Shown here one piece after another: positions 26,701 to 36,500 of a DNA stretch of 64,000 nucleotides. Location of the stretch: positions 1-64,000 of the forward strand of contig JAEZRV010000018.1 in NCBI GenBank assembly GCA_023444055.1, in the 5' to 3' direction. This stretch comes from Bacillota bacterium. Its GTDB lineage: Bacteria; Bacillota; Clostridia; Acetivibrionales; DSM-1351. The number at the start of each line of letters is the position of its first letter. Position 1 is the stretch's first letter. The translations under genes were made by a program, and so were the position numbers. The notes under the pieces were generated by a model. It had not been told where the DNA came from, searched no databases, and worked only from the letters and a program-made list of their open reading frames with translations.

Positions 26701-27700
26701 TGCATTTTACAAAGCAAGATTGCAGGTGTCACCGAATATAATCAACACAAGTGCTTCAACTCCACCAATTCAAAGAATAAAGGTCAAGGGACTTTGGAAC
26801 GACCGTAAGAATATTGCGGAGGCGGAAGAAGTAGTTAAGTTAGTTTCAAAAATATTTAAGCTAAGAAAAAATAATGAAACAGTTGGTATTATTACTTTTA
26901 ATATGAATCAAAAAGACTTAATTGAAGATATGTTAGAACTTAAAGCCAACGAAGATGCTGAATTCAGAGCACAATACGTAAACGAAATTGATAGAAAAGA
27001 TGGTAATGAGGATGTAAGTTTATTTGTAAAAAATATTGAGAACGTTCAAGGTGATGAAAGGGATATTGTAATATTTTCAATAGGCTATGCACCTGACGAA
27101 AAAGGTAGGGTGTCTGTCAATTTTGGTTCTTTATCTAAAGACGGAGGAGAGAACAGGCTTAATGTTGCTATAAGTAGAGCAAAGAAAAGAGTATATATTA
27201 TTACATCAATAGAACCTGAGCAATTAAATGTGGAAGGTACAAAAAATGCTGGTCCAAAGTTATTTAAAAAGTATCTTCAATATGCAAGAGAAGTATCTAA
27301 TAAAAATATAGGTGAAGCAAATTCTATTTTGTATAGTCTATTGGATTCAGATATAGATAGACCTAATGAAATAAAGTATGATAGTGATTTTGAAATGGAA
27401 GTACGGGATGCTCTTGTATCAAAGGGTTATCACGTAGACACTCAAGTTGGTGTCTCAGGATATAGGATTGATTTAGCAATTTACGACAAAAAGACTTCAA
27501 GATATGTTTTAGGAATTGAATGTGATGGAGCAGCTTATCACAGCTCAAAGTCTGCTCGTGAGAGAGATATTCATAGGCAGAGATATCTTGAATCAAGAGG
27601 ATGGAAGATTATAAGAATTTGGAGTAGGGACTGGTGGAACAATCCTGAAACAGAAGTCAATAAGATTCAATCTTTTTTAAATACTGTAGTAAACCTATAA
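23777..27700 (+). CDS. DUF4011-type SF1 helicase with C-terminal Vsr/DUF559-like nuclease (1307 aa)
   Basis: A large single-chain helicase-nuclease of a type often found in defence islands. The N-terminus has the DUF4011 signature (R-L-I-N-L-S-S-R-N-R-S-L). Walker A, Y-G-P-P-G-T-G-K-S-Q-T, lies near residue 370. After a long coiled-coil insertion (about 410-800), Walker B F-D-E-A-S-Q-M lies near 885 and G-D-D-K-Q-L-K-P near 910. The second RecA domain has N-V-Q-G-D-E-R-D and N-V-A-I-S-R-A-K-K-R. The last 100 residues form a Vsr-like nuclease: F-E-M-E-V-R-D-A-L, G-Y-R-I-D-L-A-I, G-I-E-C-D-G-A-A-Y-H and a terminal W-K-I-I-R-I-W-S-R-D-W. By analogy it would unwind and cut invading DNA. The frame is intact, and its promoter may be leader repeat copy 3. 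Confidence 0.88.
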   Translation: MKTILNKYKDRLINLSSRNRSLVLKKIHKKRAFDLTGLNTLNEKLDELIVSYICNRDKDRLLLLEDSYEIRIQEITKLDGENKSLKENLFNQLNIDDKQLFERKKLDIENKIQEKYELELKKIDKKFDKIVDFSNSLTYLQREISATEKETGLYELFIGYPFSEGRFQDNSFVKAPLLLFPVRIIKEHNKWYLENILDQDILINKVFVMGYAKYNEVKINNFNTDFSSLEQFGDNFTESILSYFEDNKIKIQDTGIRHIEKFIDYTNQSLPNYKIGEIILKNYIVLGQFPIANSIYNDYQTLETQELGNTLLDKLLINDISTDTTNNEDSEEDCKLQFSEKDINLITPLDYSQENAIKKANDAEHLVIYGPPGTGKSQTIANIIADALFKGKRVLMVSQKRAALDVIFNRLSSIQSKVLLLHDVNKDKKSFYDKVSDMLESFDRFDYCADVNKKAQQIDDAIVKLEGIADTLHKPRGFGITLQQMYSKTKAINSKSDMRYERFKVFKSENWFKDYNYKEIKEAVSKINTEKIIKNYIELSNMISDNSLLTQLKSDVDIFKADDFCNRKDSIIQACKNGIYNVEEKEKGKYLIELYKGKHFNVEKKDITELVDKLNNNENSQLLIPLNNGRWWSLKYWLQYKQNKLIELENKAEFERQREKIQKELLDMNSNILNSVKELKSLNNIVEDEVASSIMIEIFNGASINEKLMLIEQAIEKYDEYKRLNISFSYFDSLDIKILKYCYQHTKSIEEFGKLNNNILEFIILNCIYEIENLPHEKNCILHIARFKDLTEQINKLMKEKNSLTPNLIVSTWNKKISQYSETNIYKEFKRQANKKRMLWPIRKYISEFSEMALNLFPCWLLSPETVSDILPLSNGMFDVVIFDEASQMFVENAIPTIFRGKKVIVAGDDKQLKPNSLFASKYEDEIDEEDIKLESSAALEEESLLDLAKVNFDSVHLNYHYRSRYDELINFSNYAFYKARLQVSPNIINTSASTPPIQRIKVKGLWNDRKNIAEAEEVVKLVSKIFKLRKNNETVGIITFNMNQKDLIEDMLELKANEDAEFRAQYVNEIDRKDGNEDVSLFVKNIENVQGDERDIVIFSIGYAPDEKGRVSVNFGSLSKDGGENRLNVAISRAKKRVYIITSIEPEQLNVEGTKNAGPKLFKKYLQYAREVSNKNIGEANSILYSLLDSDIDRPNEIKYDSDFEMEVRDALVSKGYHVDTQVGVSGYRIDLAIYDKKTSRYVLGIECDGAAYHSSKSARERDIHRQRYLESRGWKIIRIWSRDWWNNPETEVNKIQSFLNTVVNL

Positions 27701-27828
27701 AAAATAGCATTTCTTTTATATAAACATGGTAAAACATTAATAGAACAACTATATAAAATTATTCAATACGTTTAAAGAAATTAAAAAATAAATGATTAAT
27801 TTCTTGCACAATTAATAAGGAGGGCAAA

Positions 27829-28590
27829 ATGAAAGTTAAAAATGCTGATTGGTATAAAAATATTTGGACACTTGATATTAAGAGTCATTCATGGGTTGAG
27901 GAAACAGAAAAACAGGTCAATTTCATTATTGATACTCTTTCACTTAATGGAAATGAACGAATTCTTGATTTGGCGTGCGGATTTGGCAGACATGCTTTAG
28001 CTTTTGCTCGAAAAGGGTATTCGGTGGTTGGAGTAGATATTACGAAGGACTATATTGATGATGCAATCAATACAGCAAAATTAGCTTCGCTAGATATTGA
28101 TTTTATTCATTCGGATATTAGGGATTTGTCATTTAAAAATGAATTTGATGTTGTTTTGAACATGGCTGATGGTGCAATTGGCTATCTCGAAAACGATGAG
28201 GAAAATTTTAAAATTTTTGATGTAATAGCGAATGCTCTCAGACCTGGAGGAAAGCACTTTATGGACATATGTAATGCTGAGCACGCTGAACAATATTTTC
28301 CTAAAAAGTGCTGGGATATGGGAGCTAAAGCATTATCATTGTCAGAGTTTGATTGGGACAGGGAAAAGCGTAGAATGTTATTCGGGGGATACGAAATAAT
28401 CTTTGATGAAATTGCTCGAAAACCAGAACCTTTTGAAGCGGATACAATTCGTTTGTATTCTAAAGCTGAACTTGAAGCTATTTTACAACAACGTCAAATG
28501 ACCATAATTAACACATTTTCAAATTATTCTGGACAAGAAGCATCAAATAAAGAATTACAGTTAATGGTATATTCAAAAAAGAACGAATAA
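27829..28590 (+). CDS. SAM-dependent methyltransferase, class I
   Basis: Small-molecule type methyltransferase of 253 residues. Motif I is I-L-D-L-A-C-G-F-G-R-H-A-L (about 45-57), motif II acidic G-V-D-I-T, then H-S-D-I-R-D and a post-I L-R-P-G-G-K. The C-terminal half resembles the UbiE/Tam-like families, but the acceptor cannot be named. AAGGAGGGCAAA precedes the ATG. It stands alone after the helicase gene with its own terminator, so it is probably not a modification subunit of that protein, although this cannot be excluded. Confidence 0.82.
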   Translation: MKVKNADWYKNIWTLDIKSHSWVEETEKQVNFIIDTLSLNGNERILDLACGFGRHALAFARKGYSVVGVDITKDYIDDAINTAKLASLDIDFIHSDIRDLSFKNEFDVVLNMADGAIGYLENDEENFKIFDVIANALRPGGKHFMDICNAEHAEQYFPKKCWDMGAKALSLSEFDWDREKRRMLFGGYEIIFDEIARKPEPFEADTIRLYSKAELEAILQQRQMTIINTFSNYSGQEASNKELQLMVYSKKNE

Positions 28591-28686
28591 CCGTAATTAC
28601 ATAAATTTTTATGTTGTACACTGCTAATTATCCGTATGGTATAGCTCAAATTTATTAGTTTTGACTATTTTTATTTACAAGTATGC

Positions 28687-28730
28687 AAAAGGCTGTCTTT
28701 CAATTATTAAACATTAATTTGGCAGCTTTT
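28687..28730 (+). terminator. Probable terminator of the methyltransferase gene
   Basis: AAAAGGCTGTC (28687-28697) pairs with GGCAGCTTTT (28721-28730) around an AT-rich loop. Confidence 0.6.
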
Positions 28731-28792
28731 CGCATCAGAAACTAGCACTAACACATTAAATCACCACATTGAGTTGACTTCTAAGCTATAGG

Positions 28793-28980
28793 CTTAAATT
28801 TACTCAAATTGTCTCAGATTATCTAAATTTGCCTTGGGTTGCCTCGAACTGATTCGAATTGCTTCAGATTGCCTTAAATTTCCTGGATTTAACTCAAATT
28901 GCCTCAGGTTGCCTTAAATTTCCTGGATTTAACTCAAATTGCCTCGGATTGCCTTAATTTGCTTGGGATTAAATTAATTT
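28793..28980. repeat. Tandem repeat array, 10-bp rhythm with a 40-bp higher-order unit
   Basis: Degenerate decamers built on AAATTGCCTC, AGATTGCCTT, AAATTTCCTG and GATTTAACTC. A 35-base stretch (28871-28905) recurs exactly 40 bases later (28911-28945). The array fills most of the gene-free stretch between the methyltransferase and the next gene. It marks the border between the accessory region and the surface-protein group. Confidence 0.85.
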
Positions 28981-29235
28981 AACACTAATTTCCTTCAAAT
29001 TTGTACCTTAAAATCAAAAAAATACTTTAAATTTACAAAAATGGGTGGTATAATATATTTTAGTAATAAAGAACTACCGCAATTGTAATTCATGCATCAG
29101 ATTTATCTTAGCAAAAATCTATCTAATTTAATTATCAGCAAGGTCAGGTACTTTCTTAATAGATATTATGTTTCTTTAGATTTTCAAATTTTACAGACTT
29201 TTTTAATATAAATTTCATATGAGTAAAAGGAGTAC

Positions 29236-29763
29236 ATGCTGACAATGTTAAAAAGATTATTTTGCATGATGCTGTGTTTTGTTGTTTTAATGGCTAGTTT
29301 ACCTTCATTTGCAGCTGAACAGGTAAATATTAAATTTAATGGTAATTCGTTAAAACTTGATGCAGAACCCAGAAATATAAATGGAAGAATAATATTACCA
29401 ATTGCAGTATTACAAGAAGAACTAGGTATTACTGTGGAATGGGTAAGCACCACAAAATCTATAATTATTACCCAACAAGATACTACCATTTACCTAAAAA
29501 AAGGGCAGGCTAGCGCTTTAGTAAATGGCACAGAAGTGAAATTAGAATGCAAACCGGAAATTTTTGAAGGAAAAGCATTTGTACCACTAAGGTTTATTTC
29601 AGAAAATTTAGGGGCAAAGGTTGAATGGAATAGTAAAACCAAGACTGTAAATATTACATATGCAGTTACTGTACAAAAGAAGCCTCCTATACTGCCTTTT
29701 CCATGGGAGCTAGAGAAAGTCAATTCATCCAGAGCTACGGAGTTTGATAGTCTGGTAAATTAA
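29236..29763 (+). CDS. Secreted copper-amine-oxidase N-terminal domain protein (175 aa)
   Basis: Exported protein with a clear signal peptide (residues 1-26, ending S-F-A-A). The mature part is one domain made of two half-repeats: I-L-P-I-A-V-L-Q-E-E-L-G-I-T-V-E-W and F-V-P-L-R-F-I-S-E-N-L-G-A-K-V-E-W, each followed by a T-K-S/T-V-N-I strand. This is the copper-amine-oxidase N1 fold, used on clostridial surfaces as a binding module. A short tail of about 30 residues has no known fold. AAAGGAG precedes the ATG at close spacing. It is the first gene of the surface group. Confidence 0.85.
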   Translation: MLTMLKRLFCMMLCFVVLMASLPSFAAEQVNIKFNGNSLKLDAEPRNINGRIILPIAVLQEELGITVEWVSTTKSIIITQQDTTIYLKKGQASALVNGTEVKLECKPEIFEGKAFVPLRFISENLGAKVEWNSKTKTVNITYAVTVQKKPPILPFPWELEKVNSSRATEFDSLVN

Positions 29764-29899
29764 ATGCCAATGGTTAATTTCATACATTAGGAGATGTTCT
29801 AATAAACAAAGCTATTAAACGAGGCGGTTATTATTTAAACTTATTTAAAGATGGAGAAAAATACAATTAAACGAAAGTTATTTTAAGGAGGACATCAAT

Positions 29900-31186
29900 G
29901 TGAGAATTTTGAAAGGATTAGTTTCAGTTTTATTAGCGATAACAATATTTATAACACCAAGTAACTTAGTATTAAAGGCGGCAACAACTTTTTCTGATGT
30001 AAGCAGTAATTCTTGGTATTATGGATATGTAAACAGGCTTATAAGCTTAAACATAACAGCTGGCATAGGAAATAATAAGTATGGATCGAACAATTCTGTT
30101 ACAAGAGCTGAGTTTGTAACATTTTTATGTAAGGCAAACGGACTTACACAGACAGAAGGATATACATTTACAGACACCCAAAATCATTGGTCAAGCAAGT
30201 GGATTTCAACAGCTATAGCAGCAAATATTATTGACAAGAATACGGCGTTTTACCCTAATAAAGCTATTATAAGACAGGAAGCTGTAGAAATGCTGTGCAG
30301 ATCAATTAATCTGCAACAGAGTACAGCAATTACATCTCCATATTCAGATGTTAAATCGGATATGGGTTATTCAAATAAGGCATATGAAGAATATTTAATG
30401 CTGGGTTCTGTTGTTAATGGTCAAAGATTTTTCTATCCATTGAATAATATTAAGCGTTCAGAGGTAGCTGCGGTAATTGTTAATCTAGTAGACTATAAAG
30501 CTAATTCTGATGGCTTTAAAGCAGCAAAAAAAACCGAGCTAGAAAAAAAGCAACGACAGGAAGCTGAAGAAAAGGCAGAAGCAGAAAGATATGCTGCATG
30601 GAAAGAGAGTGTAAGAGATATTCCTCCGGAACTACTGAATAATACTCAAGGCTTGTATAAAGGGTCTGTTTATGAGAGTAATAAGTATTTAAGGATGGAA
30701 ACAGACTACCTGAAAAACTGGGGAGCCAAATATGGTATGAATGAAGATGACTTTGCTGATGAGATGGTGAGGGTTGGAAGTAAGTATGCTAACACATGGG
30801 CCAATGCTAATTATAAAAAACTTTATGAATTAGAGAAAAATTTAAAATCTCTTTGGGAAATGAATGTCATTAATAATCACCTTAAAGAGAATCTTAATTA
30901 TGTAAAAAATAATACTCTTGTATCTGAGGGTGAATTTGTAACTAGTAAAGGACTTATTGTTTTAACAGATGATGGCTCGATGACACTCAGAGGAACTATG
31001 AAATATAGATATTTAAGCCCAACAAGTAATAATATACTTAATTCAGAGATAGTTATGGGAACTAATAAAGCATCAAATCTTAAGGTATGGTATGAGCAGG
31101 ATTATCAAATAAGATTTTATCCAGAAAAAAATGGTTTAAAAATAACTGCAATGAATGGTGTATCAAATATTAGAATGTTTATATAA
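29900..31186 (+). CDS. S-layer homology (SLH) domain protein
   Basis: A 428-residue exported protein held to the cell wall by three SLH modules that bind pyruvylated wall polymer. GTG start at 29900 after AAGGAGGA. The signal peptide ends near residue 29. The SLH modules are at about 31-80 (F-S-D-V-S), 90-140 (F-T-D-T-Q-N-H-W) and 150-203 (Y-S-D-V-K), each with a T-R-A-E, I-R-Q-E or K-R-S-E motif. A charged coiled coil (about 205-240, E-K-K-Q-R-Q-E-A-E-E-K) leads to a C-terminal domain of unknown type ending at the stop. Twelve bases separate it from the next gene, so these are one operon. It probably provides the anchor for the two large secreted proteins downstream. Confidence 0.9.
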   Translation: MRILKGLVSVLLAITIFITPSNLVLKAATTFSDVSSNSWYYGYVNRLISLNITAGIGNNKYGSNNSVTRAEFVTFLCKANGLTQTEGYTFTDTQNHWSSKWISTAIAANIIDKNTAFYPNKAIIRQEAVEMLCRSINLQQSTAITSPYSDVKSDMGYSNKAYEEYLMLGSVVNGQRFFYPLNNIKRSEVAAVIVNLVDYKANSDGFKAAKKTELEKKQRQEAEEKAEAERYAAWKESVRDIPPELLNNTQGLYKGSVYESNKYLRMETDYLKNWGAKYGMNEDDFADEMVRVGSKYANTWANANYKKLYELEKNLKSLWEMNVINNHLKENLNYVKNNTLVSEGEFVTSKGLIVLTDDGSMTLRGTMKYRYLSPTSNNILNSEIVMGTNKASNLKVWYEQDYQIRFYPEKNGLKITAMNGVSNIRMFI

Positions 31187-31198
31187 GGGTTTGGTGAG

Positions 31199-33517
31199 AT
31201 GAATACAATTTTAAGAAAATTTAAATATTTATTTTTGATTGTTGTTATTTTAGTTAGTGCAAATACATCTGTACAAGGTTACAGTGGTGGTGATACAGGT
31301 GTACTTATATTAGACATTGATATTACAAACCATCAAGCATTAAAAATGACCGTAGACTCCATCCCCTCCGATTCTCCACTTCAAGCCTTCTGCATAGGCT
31401 GGAATTTCACTTTCAGCAATCCGAATGTTTCATCAGTTCCTGTTTCAGTATATGTGCCGCTATCGAGTGTAAACACAAGTGGCGGCTCAAGAACATATAC
31501 TTTTCCATTGACTACAGGCTGGACTCGGGAATTTACAGGCATTTCAGGAGGTAAATCAATTCGTGACCTTGTTAAAAATAAAAAAGATTATGATAAAATT
31601 ATAAAAGCAGGTTGTACCGTTCATGCTAATGCTAAAATACTGAAATTTAAATATACTGACGGAAAACCTATTCCAATGGGTACATATTCAAATGGTACAA
31701 ATTCACCTCCAAATGTATTCGCAGATAGTAAGAATGAAATTGAATACATAGACGATAACGGTGTAAGGCGTGGGAATTTTACGGAATTCTCTGATACATT
31801 TAAGGCAAATACTAAAAATGATTACTATGATCTGAGCTTAACACTTTCTGCTGAACCTTTACCACCCCCAAAAGTTATATTAAACCTTCCAGAAGATGGT
31901 TCCACTGTGGTACAGGGTACGGCAGTAACCTTCAAAGGCGCCGGAACAGGCTGTGATCACATAGGAGGGTTTGTAGACGGAAAATTTTATGGTGTTGAAC
32001 AGTATAACCCCAACGACGATATAAATGCTCAAATGAATTATGAAACCACAGTCATACTTGATCAGGTAAAAGATTACACCTTTCAAATAAAAGGCAGGAA
32101 TACAGAACTTGAAACTGATGTAGACACACTACTTGCCGAATCTGAAATACACACAGTACATGTTGTGGCTCCTGCCATACCACCTCCTATAGAACCAGTT
32201 CAAAACAAAGGAAATATATATGTTAAATGTCTTGACTATAATACAAACAAAATCCTATTCTCAAGCACCGTTCCAAACATTCCGTATGACGTAACTAAAA
32301 ATATTTCTAGCCCATTAGTAAATGGTCATTCTGTAAAAGGTTCATATTTAGAATACGATATTACATCATTGTCACCACCATCCCAATCATTAATTCAGTT
32401 AGGGATACTATCTCAATCAGTAACATTGTCAAATTTAAATCCCAATGCTTATATCTATTTCTGGTACGAAGAAATAAAAGGACCTGTAGCATTAATTGAT
32501 GCACCTAAAAAAGTTCAAGCTGGAAAAGAATTTACAGTCTCAGGTTTACGTTCATATTGCAATCAAGAAGGTGTAGAAATTACAAATTATAGCTGGTCTA
32601 CAGGTTTGAAAGAGGCAACTGGTACTGAATGTTTTGCAAATCCCGGAATATACACAATAGGATTGACTGTAACAGACGGAAATGGATTGACTGGTAGCGC
32701 TTCACATGAAATAGAAGTTACGCCTCCAATACCAACTGCGAATATTAATTTATCAGGCAAGATAAAAGAAAACAGGAAAATAACTATCAGCGCAGGACTA
32801 AGCAGTACTCCAGACCTTTATCCAATAAAATGGGACAAAACTATGTGGCATATAGAACCAGATACCAGTACAGGAGCAGCGTGGGATTTTGGAGTGAAAC
32901 TTCGTGATGGAACAGTGACAAAAATATCATCAGATACGGATCAGACATTTTTAACCGGACAATCTATATTTAATTTCCAAGCAAGGAATTCTGGTACTTA
33001 TAAAATAAAATTATCAGTAACAAATACTTATCCTGCAACTGATACTATTATAGGTAAAATAGCAGTAGCAGAGGATACCCCCCCTGTTGTAGTCATTGTA
33101 GCACCAACAGTAAATTTAAGGGAACATGATAATCCTTTAGACAGTTCAAAACGTAAATTTGGTAAAACAATAATACAAGACAAATCCTATTCACCAGATG
33201 GCGATATAATTGGAAAAAGAATCTGGGGCTACAGATATAACAGCAATAACAATGTAGACAGCAATGGCAATAATATATTTTTGGATGAGGATACTCGATA
33301 TATGTATACAGGTAATTTTTCTAGTCCATTTTTGCCGGAAGAAATTGCACGTTTGCTGGTTGAAAATGATAACGACACTGTTGTGGAACTATGGTGGTAT
33401 GATGTTGGGGCGTATAGAATTGATTTAATTGCAGAGGAATACATACCTGATGACGAGACAATTGGTGAGTTGTTAATGCCTTCAGATATACGAACAACTA
33501 AAGTGACAGGATGGTGA
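31199..33517 (+). CDS. Large secreted PKD-type surface protein (772 aa)
   Basis: Signal peptide at residues 1-27. The mature protein is beta-rich: an N-terminal domain with a proline- and serine-rich surface, a P-P-P-K-V-I-L-N-L-P module, a P-P-I-P/P-P-I-E-P linker, and at least one PKD-like domain (about 437-507, with the typical G-I-Y-T-I-G-L-T-V-T-D-G-N-G). A further Ig-like domain follows (T-Y-K-I-K-L-S-V-T-N-T), then a final module of aromatic-rich strands. There is no wall-sorting motif, dockerin or SLH domain, so attachment must be indirect. The stop overlaps the next start by seven bases. It is likely a matrix or adhesion component; the ligand is unknown. Confidence 0.8.
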   Translation: MNTILRKFKYLFLIVVILVSANTSVQGYSGGDTGVLILDIDITNHQALKMTVDSIPSDSPLQAFCIGWNFTFSNPNVSSVPVSVYVPLSSVNTSGGSRTYTFPLTTGWTREFTGISGGKSIRDLVKNKKDYDKIIKAGCTVHANAKILKFKYTDGKPIPMGTYSNGTNSPPNVFADSKNEIEYIDDNGVRRGNFTEFSDTFKANTKNDYYDLSLTLSAEPLPPPKVILNLPEDGSTVVQGTAVTFKGAGTGCDHIGGFVDGKFYGVEQYNPNDDINAQMNYETTVILDQVKDYTFQIKGRNTELETDVDTLLAESEIHTVHVVAPAIPPPIEPVQNKGNIYVKCLDYNTNKILFSSTVPNIPYDVTKNISSPLVNGHSVKGSYLEYDITSLSPPSQSLIQLGILSQSVTLSNLNPNAYIYFWYEEIKGPVALIDAPKKVQAGKEFTVSGLRSYCNQEGVEITNYSWSTGLKEATGTECFANPGIYTIGLTVTDGNGLTGSASHEIEVTPPIPTANINLSGKIKENRKITISAGLSSTPDLYPIKWDKTMWHIEPDTSTGAAWDFGVKLRDGTVTKISSDTDQTFLTGQSIFNFQARNSGTYKIKLSVTNTYPATDTIIGKIAVAEDTPPVVVIVAPTVNLREHDNPLDSSKRKFGKTIIQDKSYSPDGDIIGKRIWGYRYNSNNNVDSNGNNIFLDEDTRYMYTGNFSSPFLPEEIARLLVENDNDTVVELWWYDVGAYRIDLIAEEYIPDDETIGELLMPSDIRTTKVTGW

Positions 33518-36500
33518 TAGATATACAGTTTTATATAAAACAATTTTTTAAGAAATATACAAATAAAAAGGCCAGAGCAATAACAACAATTCATATAATT
33601 CTAGCAATATTAATAATTACATCTCAATCATATACATATGCATACATTGATATAGTAGGAGAAAACCTGCCACCATTTGCTACAATGGATATAAGCAAAA
33701 AAGGCTCAATTGATATAAACATTGTTAATGATGGTACAACAGGCTACACTACATCAACTTTGAGCAGTAAAATTAATGAAATACTTAAAACAAGGCTTGC
33801 TCAGGAAGGTATAGAGTATAAAGTAAATGTTATAGATGTTGATGATAAAATTATTAACTCTAAACAATCCAACCTAAAAACAATCGATTTTGATACTGGA
33901 AAGAAATTTTATCCACTAAATAAAATAGGGCCATTTGGAGCTGATTATAGTAAGATATGTGGAGGCATAAAAGGAACAATATCTTATATAATTCAACCAA
34001 ATAAATTAACAATAAGTAGTTATTCTCTTGATAATGAAGCCCAGGATGATTTTATTAATTGTGCTAATGATAGATATTTATACATAAACTTTTATTCGGA
34101 CTATATCAGAAATAATCTAATACAAACAAGTGTAATTACTAATTCAAAGATTGGAAGGGCGGAGGACAGTCCTAATGATCCTGATAAATCTTCTGGAAAT
34201 AATATTGAGATTAATTTTAGCAATGATGTGAAGAGTTTTGATTTATTAGTAGATGGCAATTTTACTATATCAAAACAATATGGTGGAGTCTTTTCTTATT
34301 TGCTTATGCAGGATGGAAATACTGATTTGCAATGGCTAAATAGATTATCAATTTACAGTGACAAAATTAAAAGAAAAGCTTTTATAAGTGAAAATATGCT
34401 TAAATTGACGTGGAGTCAGGATTCTGATAAATATTATGTAGACTTTAGTAATAGGGAATATCCAGAAAACATATATGGGGAGGGGAAAGCGGATTCTCTA
34501 TCGTGCTTATTAAATAAAAATATAAACTTGATAAAGCTGGGAGATACTGCAACAAAAGAAGATGCAATACGGATAATTAATGAAAATAATGATAATGGGC
34601 AATTTATAGGAATTAATGACTTAGATTCAGCCATTGCAGAATTAGTAGAATACATAATTTCAAAATCAAAAAAACATACAAGTAGTAAGCTGGAAAATGG
34701 TAGCTATGTAATTGTTTCAGAAAATGAAATACCTTTAGAGTTTGAAGCAGGAGGGCTAAATGAAAAAACAGGTGCACAAGCTGTTAATTTAACATCAATA
34801 AGATCTAAAGAATATATAGAAGTGGATAGCGGAGGTAATTATTTAATTAATGAAAATAAATCTGGGATAGATTATGTAAATATATATTTCTATGATAATA
34901 ATTTATCTATTGTTAATTGTCCTATAAAAGTAGCAACAAATATTAGATTTTCGATTCCTATAAACATAGATTACATAAAACTGACATGCCCTGTTATTGA
35001 TATGGTGAAAGCAAACAGGATGACCATTATTAATAATGATTTAGATAGTGGGGAAACATTGAAGTATAAACCTAGTGTAACTGATAATGAAAATGATTCG
35101 GCTGATATAATGTACAAATTCCACCATGACAATAATAACATTAATGGATGTACTATTACTAATGAAAGTGAAAAATCAGCCTTTAGCGGTATTGAAATGT
35201 CTGCTCCAATAGAGAGATTTACAAAGCCTGGAACATATGAAATATCCATGTATGCAAAGGACATACCGAAGCAGATAGCCGATACTACAAATTTATTACC
35301 AAATGGTAATGCAGAAATTATAGACACATCAGGTGATTTGTTGGGCTGGAGTACATGGGCAGAGAATTTTAATATAACTACATTTGGAAGAAGAGTTTTA
35401 CAGCCTTTTAACATAGGTGGTAACGGCTCCTTTGAAATATCTACAGAGCATCAAGAATTGCAAGATGCAAATTTTGATTCGAATGGTGAATTAGATGCTA
35501 CATTAAGTACGAAGTCAAATACTATCTCAAGTATGGAATCATGCACACAACCTAATACGGTATATAACTCAGCATGTTACTATAGAGATATAGCAGTAGC
35601 ACCGAATACAAGCTATTTTTTAAGTGGATTATTGGCCACATACAATTGCTCTGGGAATTTTGTTATATATGAAATGGATGACAGCTATAATATATTAAAA
35701 TACTATTCCTCAAATAGAATTACAAATACAATTACGAATACAAATACAAATACAATAGATAACACAAGTCCACTAGAAACCAGCTCTATCTCATTTACAA
35801 TTGGGTTTACCACAACATGGCTGCGCATACATATTGTAAAGTATGAAACTTCAATTAGTGAGGAAGCTATAGCAAATAAATCTGCATCAAAAGAGCTAAT
35901 AACTGATACTCCTATAACCAATGCCTCTCTAGAAATTACATTAGGTGAAATTACAGCTGCATCACCAGAAAATAAACTTGATAGGAATAGGTCATATTTA
36001 TTTGCTGACAATATTACATTAGTCAAAGTGCTTCCAAATTCAAATTTTAATAACTACAGGAAAACATCAAAACCTGCAACAACAACTATTTATGCTCATA
36101 GATTACCAAGAGCTGATTTTACTTATCAGATAGAAAACGATAATGGAACGTTTAAAATAAAAAATTTAGAAGACAATCAACTGTCATATGACCCTGATCA
36201 TACTGATAAAGCAAACAAAGGGATAACTAATAGCATATGGCGTTGGGCAGAAATATCTACAAATGGGAAAGCAACGTGGAATAATGGAAAAGTACCAGAA
36301 ACACAAAAGTTCCTTACAGGTACTCAAGTTATTATTTGGTATAAGGTGCAAGATAGTGATGGACGAAATGGAAAAGGTGAATGGAGTAAACCAAAAGTAA
36401 TAAGTACAGATGGTAGCTTAGTGGATCCATTAGCATTATTTATTGCAACACCTGATCCGCTACCAATGCAGAATGAGTTGATAATTACAGACCAATCCTA

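Noticed and set aside
28793..28980. Possible CRISPR array
   Set aside because: The units are contiguous with no unique spacers of constant length, and no cas gene is present.
35703..36026. 107-codon - strand hydrophobic frame inside the 1362-aa gene
   Set aside because: Antisense shadow produced by Asn/Thr-rich repeat codons; no start signals.
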